Shown one piece after another: positions 21,710 through 34,637 of a DNA stretch of 64,000 nucleotides. The DNA comes from Cryptomeria japonica (taxonomy: Eukaryota > Streptophyta > Pinopsida > Cupressales > Cupressaceae): NCBI RefSeq assembly GCF_030272615.1, contig NC_081408.1, positions 61,650,114 through 61,714,113 on the forward strand. Reading direction: 5' to 3'. Made by a program: the position numbers and the translations under genes. The notes under the pieces were generated by a model. That model worked only from the letters and a program-made list of their open reading frames with translations. It had not been told where the DNA came from and made no database searches. The stretch's first letter is position 1. Each line of letters opens with the position of its first letter.

Positions 21710-23666
21710 CTAAAACTTGACCCCATCTCTTAGGGTAGGCACAGCTGTGAGTGGTACAGCTTTTTGTAGAGTTAAGCCAAATCTCTCAGACATATCAATA
21801 CCTGCATCGTTGTCCATAGGAATGGACCAAGTGAAGGCTTGCAGCATTGATCCCACCACCAAATGAACCTGTCTGTGTGCCAATGGAAGCCCAATACATA
21901 TCCTTCTTCCTGCTCCAAATGGTATCAATTCAAAATCCTGGCCTTTGTAGTCAATTTTGGATTCCAAAAACCTATCCGGATTAAAGTTTAAGGGATCCTT
22001 CCACACACTAGTGTCTCTCCCCATTGCCCACAAATTCACAAGGACATGGGTATTCTCTGAAATAAGAAATCCATCAATCTCACGACTCACATCTGCTTTT
22101 CTAATCATCATTGGGACTGGAGGGTGTAATCGAAACACTTCTTTCACAGCTGCTCGCAGATATGGAAGATTGTCTATGTCTGCCTCCTCCATTCTTCTCT
22201 CAACACCCACAACATCATCAAGCTCTGCTTGGGCTTTTCTCATAAGTTCCGGTTTCCTCAGAAGCTCTGTCATTGTCCATTCAATTGTTGCTGAAGTTGT
22301 GTCGATCCCTGCAATAAACATGTCCTGCCAAAACAAGAATTTGGGCAGTGTTATTTATATGAACAATCATAAGCAAAGATTTTATAAGGATAGAATTAGT
22401 TTCCACAGTTCATGAATTAGAGTGGAATTTCTTTTGAGCTAAATAGTGTATAATTGTTTGATTGACGTTTCGAATCGCAATCAATGATTCATCATGAAAA
22501 AGAATTGTAAAATTTTTTTTTCATATTATTTTTCTGATGATGAATCATTGGATGTAATTTGAAACATGATCATAAATCATACACAATTTAACCCAAAAGA
22601 AACTGCATCTTAATACACAGACCAATTCAGAAATTAGAAATATTGTTTTGGGTAAGTGGGAAAGTTGAAAACAATTAGTCTATATGAGTGAATATAATAT
22701 ATATGCATTTGTAGAAATCACAGCTATTCAGTTTGAGATTTTCCGTTCATGCCAAATTAATCTTACCATCAGGATTGCTTTCATGCTGTCCAGAGTAATT
22801 TGTGCACCATCTTCTCTCAAATTCAACATTACATCCAGGAAATCCTTCACTTCGTTGCCACTAACAGTCCTCTGTGCTAGTCGCTCATCAATGACTCTGT
22901 TAAACATGTCATCAAAACGTTTGGCCAAACTGATAGCTTTGACAGTCAGCCCCTGAACATCAAACCTACCCAGAAAAGGGAAAAAGTCGGATAAGTTTGG
23001 AACCCCTGCCAACTCGAGGACTTCTCTTACCATGCTCTTAAACTCTGTAGCTTGTGCAGAGCCTGACTCAAGCAGTTTTTTGCCACAAACAGTCTTACCC
23101 ATAATGCTAAGAGAAATCATAAACGCTTTCTCCCCAATCTTGGTACTATTCCCTTGTTTACAATCCTCCATGATCTCATCAATAGTGCTATATATTTCCT
23201 CTCTTCTCAATTGTTGCAGAGCCTCGAGCCTTTTGACACTGAAAATCTCTGAGTTGGAGATCTTTCTAAGCAAGCGCCAATGAGCGCCATAAGGACTCCA
23301 TAATAGACTTGTGCCTTTGTAGGAAAATGCGCTTATAACTGTATTGATTGTCCTGCTTGCAAAGCTCTGGTCATTGTTCTTCAGTACTTCTCTTGCCATG
23401 GATTCAGATGACACAACCAAAGTTGTCTGCATGCCCAATTTGATGGTCATGAGAGGTCCATATTTCTGTGCAAGATGGAAGAGAGATTGGTGGGGCTTGT
23501 CCCCAAGCTGAAAGATGTTTCCAATGATGGGCCATCCAGGAGGGCCTGGGGGTGGTCGTAATGATAAACTACTATTACTTTTCTTCTTCAGGAAAAGTAT
23601 AAGTATCACAAGGAGAATTCCTGCAGCTAGGGAGTATGATAATGATGCAACACTGATTGAATCCAT
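21710..23666 (-). CDS. Cytochrome P450, CYP76-like, two exons, 504 aa
   Basis: Exon 1 is 23666-22767 (300 codons, ATG at 23666) and exon 2 is 22324-21710. The intron 22766-22325 starts GTAAGA, ends GCAG and is in phase 0. The protein starts with a membrane anchor (about residues 12-28) and a proline hinge (RPPPGPPG, about 37-45), so it should sit on the endoplasmic reticulum. It has the oxygen-binding AGIDTT (305-310), the ExxR pair EVFR (362-365), the NPDRF motif (415-419) and the heme loop FGAGRRICIG with Cys443 as heme ligand. Length and all key residues are normal, so it is probably functional. The DKPHQSLFHLAQKYGP and LIPFGAGRRICIGLPLAHR stretches are typical of the CYP76 family of the CYP71 clan, whose members often hydroxylate terpenoids. 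The substrate cannot be told from sequence. No neighbouring pathway gene is present. Confidence 0.93.
22428..22602. repeat. Foldback (MITE-like) element in the P450 intron
   Basis: A 175-bp inverted repeat. The left arm begins TTTCTTTTGAGCTAAATAG and contains CAATGATTCATCAT. The right arm contains ATGATGAATCATTG and ends CCAAAAGAAA. Arms of about 70 bp match with some mismatches around a T-rich loop (22510-22530). No clear target duplication and no coding capacity. It lies wholly inside the intron, away from both splice sites. Confidence 0.75.
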
Positions 23667-23869
23667 GGCAATCTAGTAGCAGAAAAGCATTCACTGAATT
23701 TGTGCTCAGTGGGTATGTGAGCCACAAACCTTTCAATGAAAACTTGTGCTCAAATGGGTATGTAGTGCAAGAACAGTTAGTGAAATTTGGCTCAATTGGG
23801 TATTAGATCAAGAAAGGACTCAAATGGGGATGGGCAAGAAATAATCCGATCAATTTGTGTACTCGGATG

Positions 23870-24240
23870 CGTATATATATATTGAATACAATACGTGGGG
23901 ATGACGTTGTGGAAACCTAAATTATGTTGGGTAAGACGATTTTGTGTTCAAAGGATATATAATGTTGAATACAATAGTTATTGGATGACACTAGAAGATT
24001 GAATACAAGTAAAATGATGCGGGGAGTGGAATTTTTGGGTCAAGGTTAATATAATATCGAAATGAATATGTGTGGGATGATATTGTAGGATTTTTTTAAT
24101 TAAAATCATGTGGGCAAGAAAATTTGTGGTCAAAGGATAAAGGATATACAGGTGTACGATGATGTTGTGAGAATTCTAAGTAAAATTATGTGGGTAAGGA
24201 AGAAGTATGGTTAAAGGGTGTCATATATAGAAAAGCTTCA
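23870..24240. repeat. Degenerate repeats of about 90-100 bp upstream of the P450
   Basis: Three or four diverged units share the order TGTGGGATGA-TTGTGG, then AAATCATGTGGGTAAG, then TTTGTGGTCAAAGGATATATAAT. They begin at the P450 TATA region and extend away from the gene. Related units recur at 24760-24970. Confidence 0.65.
23871..23882 (-). promoter_or_regulatory. Probable TATA box of the P450 gene
   Basis: An alternating TATATATATATA run about 205 bp upstream of the P450 ATG, read on the minus strand. That would give a 5' untranslated region of about 170-180 bp. No upstream ORF in that leader was noted. The position suits a plant promoter, but the TATA run also belongs to the repeat family that fills the next 370 bp. 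Confidence 0.5.
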
Positions 24241-24759
24241 AAATTAAAAATATTGGAGAGTTCTAAGGTCTAGTAATTTACAATAATCAATTATGTAAAA
24301 TGTTGATAATATTTTGTTGCCAAATTTAATTTTGTGTGTGTTTATTTTAGAAGGGGTGGTGGTTTAGAATTTAATATGTTTAATAAAAAAATTTAAGTGT
24401 GATTTTGGGTTGAAATTTACTTTCAAAAATCATTTAGTTGGGTAGGTTTTATCGGTAAATTTTAAGATCGGTATTTAGGATTCCCACTCGAATGACACCT
24501 TCCTTGAATCTAGTGTCATATACTTTTATACCGTTTGCAATTCTTGTGGAATAGTTGATATGCCTATTTCTAAAGAATTTGGTTGCATGTGTGGCTAGTC
24601 TTATGGTTGTTGGTAAAGTCATACATTGAGTGGTTCAACTTGATGACATGAAATTCTACAAATACAATAATTTTGACTTTTCATATGCTCACACCATGTG
24701 TGGAGCCCAAATCCAAACTCAACTTCATTGGTTCAAGATAGGAGACCTAAGAATCCTAA

Positions 24760-25260
24760 ATCATGTGGGTAAGAAAAATTTCTTCTCAAAGGATATATAA
24801 TAGTAAAGGCAATATGTGTGGGATGACATTGTGGAAAACTTGAGCAATATCATGTGGAGAAGCAAAATTTGTGGTTAAAGGCATATAATATTAAACGTAA
24901 TACATGTGGGATGATGTCGTGGGAATCCTAAGAAAAATATATTGTTAAAGGGTATATAATATTAAAGAACTTGTGTTTTTTTCAAATTGTAGAATTCAGA
25001 GAGCTCTAATATCTAGTAATATACACTATCCACTTAATTATATGTTACTCAAATTTGGGGCTAAATAACTATATAAGGCTTTAAATTATAAGTTAATACA
25101 ATTGGGAGAATTTTAGATAATTTTTATAAAATTAATAATTTTAGTTATTTAGTATGATCCATGGTTCAAAATCACTCTCAAGAATGATTTAGTTGTGGGA
25201 GATTTATATTTAAATTCCCACATCAATGAGGCCTTCTTTATATTGCACCTATTTTCTCTT
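24760..25260. repeat. Second block of the same repeats plus a duplicated flank
   Basis: Two more units with GTGGGATGACATTGTGG and CATGTGGAGAAGC. They are followed by a stretch (about 24990-25260) that matches 24240-24500, including GTCTAGTAAT and ATCATTTAGTTG-like words. So a block of roughly 500 bp has been duplicated. Confidence 0.55.
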
Positions 25261-28200
25261 AAAATAATATGTCCAAAATTGCAGATCTTTTTCTCACCCT
25301 CAAGGCTAAGGGTTCTCATTGAGGAGGTAGAGACAGGCTTATTTATAAATTTAGGAAGTTTAAAGAATAACTATAAGAGTAGTTACCTCTCTTACATTTT
25401 GCTCTCAACTTAAACTTAAGAAAGTGTTCCTGCATGTCCTTAAAAAAAAATTAAAAATAATTTTAGAGTGACTAATTAGTGAGCTATATTGGAACTTTAC
25501 TTAGTTGTGTCCTTAACCTCTAAAAATTATCACTAAATTAAGAGAGAACAAGCTATATTATACCTATTATAGTTAATTCTATACCTTACATCATATTTGC
25601 CCGATGTCAATAGTTTATAGTCAATAAAATTTATTTTTTATTTAATGCATGTTACATACAACAAAGCATAAAATTCTATGCATGATTCACTAAGCACATG
25701 ACCATTTGAATTTTGTGTACTATTTATCCTTGATTATCTCACTAAATCATGGACAACATACATATTTAATATTTTTATTTTCATAAAATTGTTAAAATAT
25801 TAATATTTGTTACATTAGTATGGATGATTGAGAGCTTCACTAGATGGGGCCTTATTAGGTAATAGACTAGCGTTTAACCATTTCAAACATAAATCAACAA
25901 GGAACAACAAAGATGCTATGCAAATAAATAGTTCTACTTTATAACCCCTCTCTAATTCTAGACATCAATGATAATCTATAATAGGTAAAGGATGACACAT
26001 ATAACAAATATGCTATTGATTAGATGCTACAACATTTTCATATATCCATTTATAATTTCATGAGAAAGTGTTCTAGAAGAAATTCTATAAGGTGAGGCTT
26101 ATTGCACCTCAAAACCCTAAACATCCTCTAAAACACTATTTCCTAATCAATGAGACAAATGTTACAAGCATGTGCTAGTTATCCCTCTATAATTTGGAGA
26201 CCAGCTTTAATGGTTGGCACAATATAATAATTTGAAAGTGATAGAGATTTCTATATTACTACAATGTAAATATCAAAATCACCAATTATTGCAAATAAGG
26301 AAACTTAAAAATATATAGATTTTTGGCCACAAAAATTTAAATGAAATAAGAAAGCATGGTAGAAGAGCATTGTAGGGGTTTTTTAATAATCCTTAATGTC
26401 TGGACTTGAATCATTGTCATCATGAATCATAGGGAAGTTCAAATAGGCCCAAAATATTCATCATTCCAACGTTTGTCACTTTATGTGATTCTTATAGGAA
26501 ATTTTGAGATTGTAGAGAAAAAGGGGGTTGTAATATTTGTTACAAATCAACAAGAAATGACATGAATGCATCAAGATAAAAAACCTTTCATCCTTATTAA
26601 CTCGGATGCATTTCTTTGAAATTTACCTTTCTTATTTTCTTTAAAACTAAACTTACAACATAAAATATTAATCATGATGGTTTATCAAACCGTGTTGTGT
26701 AGTTAAATATGTTTTTTCTAAGCATTAATGGACATTCTAAGCCATTATCATCATTATCACTTGAAAACAACTTAAATATGATCCTTATCACCTCAACCAT
26801 TAACATTAATGTCACTGTTGTTATCGTAGTGTTTATTTTGACCTAAACTATGATTTCAGGGCACAAAATCAACCATTTGGATGATCATGGATAGGTGTAG
26901 GGCTAGAATAATTATTAAATCATACCCTAACTACTAATTGGCTTCCTTCATATAAAAAAACTTGAAATCATACCAAAACAAAATAGAAAACTCCTCAAGT
27001 AATAAAATGAAACATTTGTGCATTGCTAGTACATTTTTATGCATTTGAACCTTATTTTGTTACCATGTGGCCTTTTTCTCGACCATTCCAATGAGTTGGA
27101 AAGAAGATCAAAAAATAGGCAAGTGTCTAATTGTTAGGGCTTAGGAAAAAATCATACCTTATGCCTTTGGTTGGGGTTTTGGAGGTGGAGGGGAATTCAT
27201 ATCATAGAGGTATGTGGAATAGAGTAAGTCTAAAAGGGAAATCCTAAAAAGTATAAATTTTATGAATATCAAGGATTGAGGGTCAAAAGTACATTGTGAT
27301 TGGTACTAAGGTGAAGGGAATGGTAGAACTTCAAATCTAAAAGGAAAATCCCAATTTGAAATGACCAACAAGGTTTTAGAAAATTAAGGAGGGTATGAGA
27401 GGAATATACAAGAGAAGAGAAATCTACAACCTCGACTGTAATAGATACTTAATAAAAATAAGTCAGGTTGAGACTCAATTTGGAACCAAATGAAGTATCT
27501 TGGTTAGTTATGGTCTAATTTCCTTGTCCAAAACATAAGAATTTGTTTGATCCAAGACCAAGATAGTAGGGTGTATATGGAAGGGGTAATTTGGGAAGTG
27601 GAAACCTAAGGAATTGATTAAAAGTAAAGGAAATTTAAAGAATTTTAATGGAAATAATGAGATATTATGGAATAGAGATGCAATAGGAGTGGTATCAATG
27701 GAGGAAGAAGTTTGATACCTTGGTGATGAAGCTTTTCAAGCATAGTTTTATGTGCATGTCAGGAAGTGGGTGAAATGCATGTTGCATCAAAAGAAACTAT
27801 AAGAGTAGATACAACTCTAATAAAGATAGGAAACAAATAGGAAACACCCTATACTTAGAAATTTTATATAGTAAAGAAAGATTTTTGATTTAATAGCACA
27901 GACAAAGGTTCATACTTAAGATAAAACATGAAAAATAAAGGCCCATATGCACACTTCTCATTTTGGTTATAAATAAGAGTAGAAGGAACCTAGGTGAACA
28001 AACTAATTATGTACTCAATAAAAAAATAGAGACTAAAATATTGAGTCCCAATAGTGCCATATATCCTTATCCTCTATATTTCTTGTGATGTAGTTTATAC
28101 CCATAAGTTTTAAGAATTTGGTTGTATGTATAGAGTTTTAAGTTGTTTGGTAAAATCAAACTCTAAATGATTCAACTTGATAGTGACATAAAATTCTAAT

Positions 28201-28580
28201 TTTAATATTTTTTATTGTATTGCATGATGTACAAATTAATATTCAATATTTTTACTCGTTTTTCAGTTTTTATTAGTAATAGGCTTCTTGTATGCAATTT
28301 TGAGTTTTATAAATTTGTTTTAAATGCTCACTTATAGTTTTTAGGTCTTGACATTATGCATTTACAAGAGATCAATATTTTTGGTTTCTTTCTTTCTATA
28401 TCTTTATGTGTTATTTGACCTTCTTGTTATTTTTTGGTTAGTAACCATGAAGTAGGTTATGGTTGTGTTGTCACCTTTATCTCTCATATATGGCATCAAA
28501 ATTTCATTGACCAAGGATCTATGACCTCACCAATTGAGCATTGCAGTCTCTTTTTGAAACTTTAATAATCATTCCTTTGG
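25260..28580. other. AT-rich intergenic stretch, no gene seen
   Basis: No ORF with recognisable content. 28055-28200 is a diverged copy of 24510-24665 (shared words such as AAGAATTTGGTTG and TTCAACTTGAT). The rest is unassigned, probably very old repeat remains. Confidence 0.5.
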
Positions 28581-28682
28581 AGTTATTAGTGTTTTTTTAA
28601 TGATGTTGTTGATATTCTTGGGCAAGTGCAAGGTAATGAGTCACAAATTCGTGGAAGTCTGCGCGCTGGAAAACACACTCTT

Positions 28683-28767
28683 AAAAATGGGGGCCCATTT
28701 ATGCTTCGGGCCCCCGAGCTGAAAGGTAATGGGGGTCCGAAGCTAAAATAAACAGGCCCCCATTTTT
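28683..28767. repeat. Nested GC-rich inverted repeats (left transposon end?)
   Basis: AAAAATGGGGGCC (28683-28695) pairs perfectly with GGCCCCCATTTTT (28755-28767). Inside, CTTCGGGCCCCC pairs with GGGGGTCCGAAG at 11 of 12 positions. GGGGGCCC...GGGCCCCC forms an 8-bp stem with an 11-base loop. Several mutually exclusive hairpins are therefore possible in 85 bp. Confidence 0.85.
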
Positions 28768-29504
28768 TTCTAAAATGGGGCTCCACTTTTAAACAAAACG
28801 GGCCTCGTTTCTAAATCGTATTTTACCATTTTTTTTTGGGTGAATTTTTTCATTTTCACCCTAGAAGTGAAGTGAGAATAGGAGATCAAAAATGGGCCCC
28901 TGTGCCGTGGATTCTATTTCAGGCCTCCACCACTATCCCAGGTACATGTTCAATCATCTATTTTCACATTTTGTAATTTTCTTGTATATTTTTCCTATTT
29001 TTTGTGTATTATTTAGATTTTTTTGGTATTATTTTAGTTTTTTTAAAAAGTAGCCTATAAATAAATTTGTTTTTACATTTGTAAATTCTTAATTTTGATA
29101 TGAAATATTCTTCAATAGTTAACCCTAAACCCTAATCAACAAATTTACAAATCAAAACCAAACCTAGATAGTTAACAAAATAAAATATCAAATTAGATAT
29201 CTCAGAAACATCAAAACGAAAATGAAATCGAAACAAAAACGAAAATGAAAACGAAATCAAAACAAAACCAAAACTAAATGGAAATCAAAACAAAAACCAA
29301 AACCAAATCGAAACAAAATCAAAATGAAAAAATTTAACCACTTCTAGCAAGCCACCATTCCAATTCCTTAAATTGAACATATGTACCAAAATTGTTCTTA
29401 ATCCTCATTAGGCAATACAAAAGTTACCACTATTAATATAACCTTAAAAGTAATTAACATTACTCTTCACATTTTAGATATCAAATTTTAGGCTTAGGTT
29501 TATG

Positions 29505-30625
29505 CCATGTCATGCGTAAAGGTCCTATTATGGTCCTATTATGTCATGTGATGGTATAAAAGGACCAATTATCGACACATTATGCCATGATGGCAGAATA
29601 TGACACATTATGCCATGATGGCATAATATGTCCTATTATGCCATGACATTGCATAATGGGTCCATAGTTGGTCCTATTATATCATGTCATGGCATAATAG
29701 GTCCATAGTTGGTCCTATTATGCCATGACATTGCATAATAGTCCACCTATTATGCCATCATGGCATAACAGGTCCATATAGGACCTATTAAGCCACATCA
29801 TGACATGATTTTATCAAATTGCCAACTTCATCATCTAATTCATCTCCAACACTAAAACTATGCTAATTCAACATGTTTACTTAGTATGATAGGAACAATT
29901 ATGGACCTATTATGCCATGATGGCATAATAGGTCCATATTTGGTCCTATTATATCATGTCATGGCATAATAGGTCCATAATTGGTCCTATTATGCCATGC
30001 CATTGCATAATAGTCCACCTATTATGCCATCATGGTATAACAGGTCCATAATAGGACCTATTAAGCCACAACATGACATGATTTTCTCGAATTGCCAACT
30101 TCATCATCTAATTCATCTCCAACACTGAAACTATGCTAATTCGACATGTTTACTTAGTATGATAGGACCAATTATGGACTTATTATGCCATGACATTGCA
30201 TAATAGGTCCATAGTTGGTCCTATTATATCATGTCATGGCATAATAGGACCTATTATGCCATCATGGCCTAATAGGACCTATTATGCCATCATGGCCTAA
30301 TAGGTCCTATTATGCCATGAAATTGCATAATAGTCCACCTATTATGCATGGCATAATAGGTCCATAATAGGACCTATTAAGCCATGACATGACATGATTT
30401 TCTCAAATTGCCAACTTCATCATCTAATTCATCTCCAACATTGAAGTACTAATTCGACATGTTTACTTAGTATGATAGGACTACTTATGGACCTATTATG
30501 TCATGTCATGGCATAATAGAACCTATTATATCATGTCATTGCATAATAGGACCTATTATGCCATGACATGATAATAAGTCGTATTATGCCATGACATTGC
30601 ATAATAGGTCCATAGTTGGTGTCCT
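29505..30625. repeat. Palindromic satellite with higher-order units
   Basis: Many copies of CCTATTATGCCAT-ATGGCATAATAGG, itself nearly a perfect palindrome of about 27 bp. The copies alternate with linkers such as GTCCATAGTTGGT. A larger unit begins CCAACTTCATCATCTAATTC near 29821, 30096 and 30408, so the higher-order period is about 275-315 bp. The block is AT-rich and non-coding. Confidence 0.85.
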
Positions 30626-30639
30626 ATATTTTTTGGCTA

Positions 30640-32710
30640 GGATTTTAAAAAACTTATAAATATCCTATGTATCATTTAACATATCCACACCTAAAGGATT
30701 TGGTCTGGCATAAAAATAAAAAAAAGAGAGAAAAGTAAACATAATTTTTTTATTCATGGGTGAAAACCATTCTTATGACACCTTGGACAAGTACCATGAT
30801 GAAGACCAAATTCTTGCATCATGTATAATCTATTTTTTAAAAGTACCCTACACTTAGGACTATACCAGAATCCATTCAAATTCTCTTTATTCTCAACCAT
30901 CCTTGTCATCATCCTTATCATGTATCTCACATTCCTAGTTTTTGACCTTGATTGAAGTGTTTTAATAATTTTGAGACATGTTTTAGGAAAATTCTAATAT
31001 ATAAAATCCTCTTTACAGAGAACTCTTACAAAAAAAATTATAAGATGAGTAACATATATCCACATCTCTACCAAAGTAGGGAGTATGAGTTGAACATGTG
31101 AGGCCTACCTAGGTAGATATCTACCCAAGTAATCTTATCCTATCCTAGGTGCAAATATGCAATACAATAGTTAGCTAAATGCAAGAAAATAATGATGCAC
31201 CAACAAAGTGAATGTACACATTTAGGTGACACATAACATAAAAGAGAAACCACTAGATATGAGATATTAGTTTATCACCTAGATTTAACTCTTACTTTTC
31301 CTTCATTCATAATTTATCTTTCATATTGTTCACTTTTCACATCTACTATATCTTTTGGTAGCTATTTATCTCCTTTATGTCTTATCTCCCACTTTGGGAA
31401 CATATATGTTTAATTTAATCTTTTATGTGTACTTCATATTCTATTACCCCACTTGTAGGGTATGTTTAATATTTTCTCACTTGATTTCCTTTTTTAATCC
31501 TATTTTAACTTCATATGTTTTATCTCCTTTTTTTACATTATCTAATCTTTATTAATAACTACTAATTTCCCATAATGATTTATGTCTTATACTTTAATCT
31601 TTATTCTATCTTATGATCTTAAAGACCATTTGCTTCACATATGTTCATATAGTGTTTTTTTTTAATCTTATTAAAGCATTATCTTATGTTTGTATATTGG
31701 TTAATCTATCTTCTTAAAGTATTATCTTATGTTCATACATTGGGCAATTTATCACTTTAGATCATTTTTTTATATCCTTCCATTTATATATAATTATATC
31801 TAGGTACACTGATAATTAGGTCTATATGATCTCTTACTCTTATGTCTAGTTACTAAAAACATGTTATTTATTATTTTTCATCAATGACTTATCATCATTA
31901 TTTTATTTTTTTTCAACAAGAGCATGCTATTTACAATCCTTTATTGTCATGCCTATTATTTTAGAGAATATAATAGATTATCACTATTTGATCACGCATT
32001 TTTGCATCTTAGTATCATATGATTGTGCCTCACATGATGATCTTGTATTGCTATTATCTTGCATGATCTTATGATCATATCTTGGTTTATAGAGAGTAAT
32101 GATCTTACATTTCAATATCTTATTTTAAGCACTTATCATCAATCCTTATATATTCTTACACTAAGGAGGATCATCTTATTTCCCACTTCTTTATTGATCT
32201 TACATTGGCATATCTTATGAACAATCCTACTTATATCAATATGATGTGTACTACATCACCATATAATGTGTACTACATCACCATCATTTCAATCCTAATA
32301 ATCCTTTTAATTTCATGGTCACTTTTGCCTATATGATGTGTACTATATCACCATTATTTTGACCATATGTTGATCTTATTTAACTTTTTTTACAAGTTCA
32401 TGTATGGAATATTTTATATTGATTTTAATAGTTGATGCATTTTACAAGAAATGAATGCATTAAATTGAATATATAATAGATTTGTGAAGTTTCATTGAAA
32501 GATTTTATTAAGTTTTGTGCGCAAATTTTATATTTAAAGATTCAATAGTATGTATATGTATATTTTTTTAAGTTCAATATTATATTATATTATATTTCAT
32601 GTGTATCTCATTCAATAACATAGAAATGTTACTATTTAGAAATGGTTTTTTAAAAACTAAAATAGATTCTTCTTTGGCATAGAGTTGTATATAATTCATG
32701 TATATCTTTA
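30640..32710. other. AT-rich non-coding stretch
   Basis: No supported gene. Near 32236-32355 the phrase ATGTGTACTACATCACCAT occurs three times with small changes. The end (32700-32719) is intron or leader sequence of the next gene, with a plausible acceptor ATATATGCAG at 32719. Confidence 0.5.
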
Positions 32711-32734
32711 TATATGCAGGAGCTCTTTGTTATC

Positions 32735-34637
32735 ATGGATGTCTTTGACATAGATGAACTATTAGGTAAAAATCTCCCACCGCAACCCCCTCCTTCTCCT
32801 CCTCCACCTCCACCTCCACCCCCGAGATTGGATGAAATTAGTTTAAGAGAAAGAATTAATGAAAACCTACAAGTGATCGAACAAAATATTACTGATATCC
32901 AAAATAAGCCAATCACGCCACCCCATCTTCTAGAGTTTGCAAAATCAATGCAAACTGTTGTTGAGTCGGTTAGATCTATTGATTCTCAATTAGATCAATT
33001 TCATAGATGACGACAAGAGTTGCATGATTTTTATGCTGATGGTTTAACTTATAGGCAAATCATTGATCTCAAAATAACCAAAGCTCATTTATGTCCATAT
33101 TTTACTAACCCAAAAACAAGAGAACCAATGCAACCTAACTAGAAAAGAATTTCAATTAGGTGGTGTGTGCATCCAGAAATAGCTAGACACTTTTGGGATA
33201 GATGGTGGATGGTTTTTGATTATCCACCACATCGTAATTATGAGGTCCCTTTTTATTTTTTGAAGAAATTATACTGTGAGTTTGTAATGCACCAAAAACC
33301 AAATTATTTTGATATTAAGTCATTCTAGGGTGTTGGTCGTGGAATGCCATAGTATAGATTAGGGGAACAGAGTAATATTCCCCTACCAGATCCACCCATA
33401 GTTCCACTTGTTGGTCCATCGATTCCTGTAGATGTGCAGAATACATCATTCATTTCGACATTAGATGCTTTGACTTTCCTCACAGGTAACCTAAGCAAGC
33501 AAGCTGCTCACATTGCATCTGCTCCTCAATGGATGCCACATATGTGTTCGAGTTGTCATGAGATGTGTGTAGATCCTATTGCTGATCTAGGATCTTCTTC
33601 AGTTCCAGCTGAGCATGAAGCAATAGATGACAATATGATGACATCATATATGGATTTTCTTTGGTCTGATGATCATCTTGACCAGGTATAGATATATATA
33701 CATGTACATGTAAATCTTCAAATACTTCATTAAATATAGGTATAAATTAAGTGCATGTCTATTCTTTTATACAATCTAATACTTCATTAAATAAATTTGG
33801 TTTATGTAGATAAGGACTACACCTAATATTAGAGTCAATATTGCATCTACTGGAACACAACTCGACACACCTTATGGGGTATAGTATCAATTTCTATCTA
33901 GACATTGTATTATCTTTTTAAGTTAATATGTTATCATCGTATACTATATAAATTTTCATGTTGATACATTGAATGCTTCTTTCTCTAGGATTCAGGTCAT
34001 GAGGGACCCTCTACATCACATTGAGAAGAGGGTGTGACTATTGTGACACCATCTATGGTATGTATCTTAGAATTCATAAATTAAATATGAACTCTTACAA
34101 TATTGTAACTTAACTTGAAATTATTTAATACACATATATATGTTCACTAAATATGATTTCATTAAATGCATGTTTGTAGGTGGACACTACTATTAGGATA
34201 GGTTATCCTCATAATTTTTATCAGAGCCAATTTGAACGCACATCGACATCCTTTGAGGTCTTAATATGTAATACTTAATTTGATCTTATTTTGACTCTTA
34301 ATTTAATATTTAATTGGACACTTTATATTTGACCTTGTACAGGAGTTAGCTAGCACTACATTTGGTGTTGATACTGCTAGAGGAGATACTGCTAGAGGAT
34401 CTGATGATCATATGGTAAGTTTGTAACTTAATTTATGAATTCCAACTATATTTGATAAATGTTTCTTTTAATAGTTAATTTCAAGTATTTTAATATTATT
34501 TTTTCCTTGTACAACATGAGATGGGTGGATCTAGTCAACGTCCTAGGGAGAAGAGAGCACGAGATGTTATTGATGATAACATTTATATTTACTATTTATT
34601 TGGCTTTGATATGATGTACATGTACTTTTTTATATGA
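32735..34637 (+). pseudogene. Plus-strand gene of candidate transposon, six exons, function unknown
   Basis: ATG at 32735 (MDVFDIDELLGKNLPP). Exons: 32735-33685, 33810-33878, 33989-34057, 34180-34257, 34343-34414 and 34521-34637. All five introns are GT-AG and phase 0, so the frame stays closed. Residues 15-30 are a polyproline stretch, then come an alpha-helical segment (ERINENLQVIEQNITDIQ), a region with HDFYADGLTYRQIIDLKITK, aromatic stretches (ARHFWDRWWMVFDYPPHRN) and a Cys/His cluster (MCSSCHEMCVD). In-frame stops at 33008, 33140, 33326, 33350 and 34022 inactivate it. No known domain is recognised; the TYRQII segment could be a DNA-binding helix. Position opposite the transposase suggests an accessory transposon protein. 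Confidence 0.6.

Noticed and set aside
28586-28786. Minus-strand ORF with Gly/Pro-rich product
   Set aside because: It is the reading of the GC hairpin block; composition comes from the inverted repeats.
29505-30625. CRISPR-like array
   Set aside because: Repeats are palindromic and irregular in spacing, spacers are not unique, and the genome is a plant nucleus.
32650-32916. Minus-strand ORF with a Gly run
   Set aside because: Antisense of the polyproline exon of the gene at 32735.
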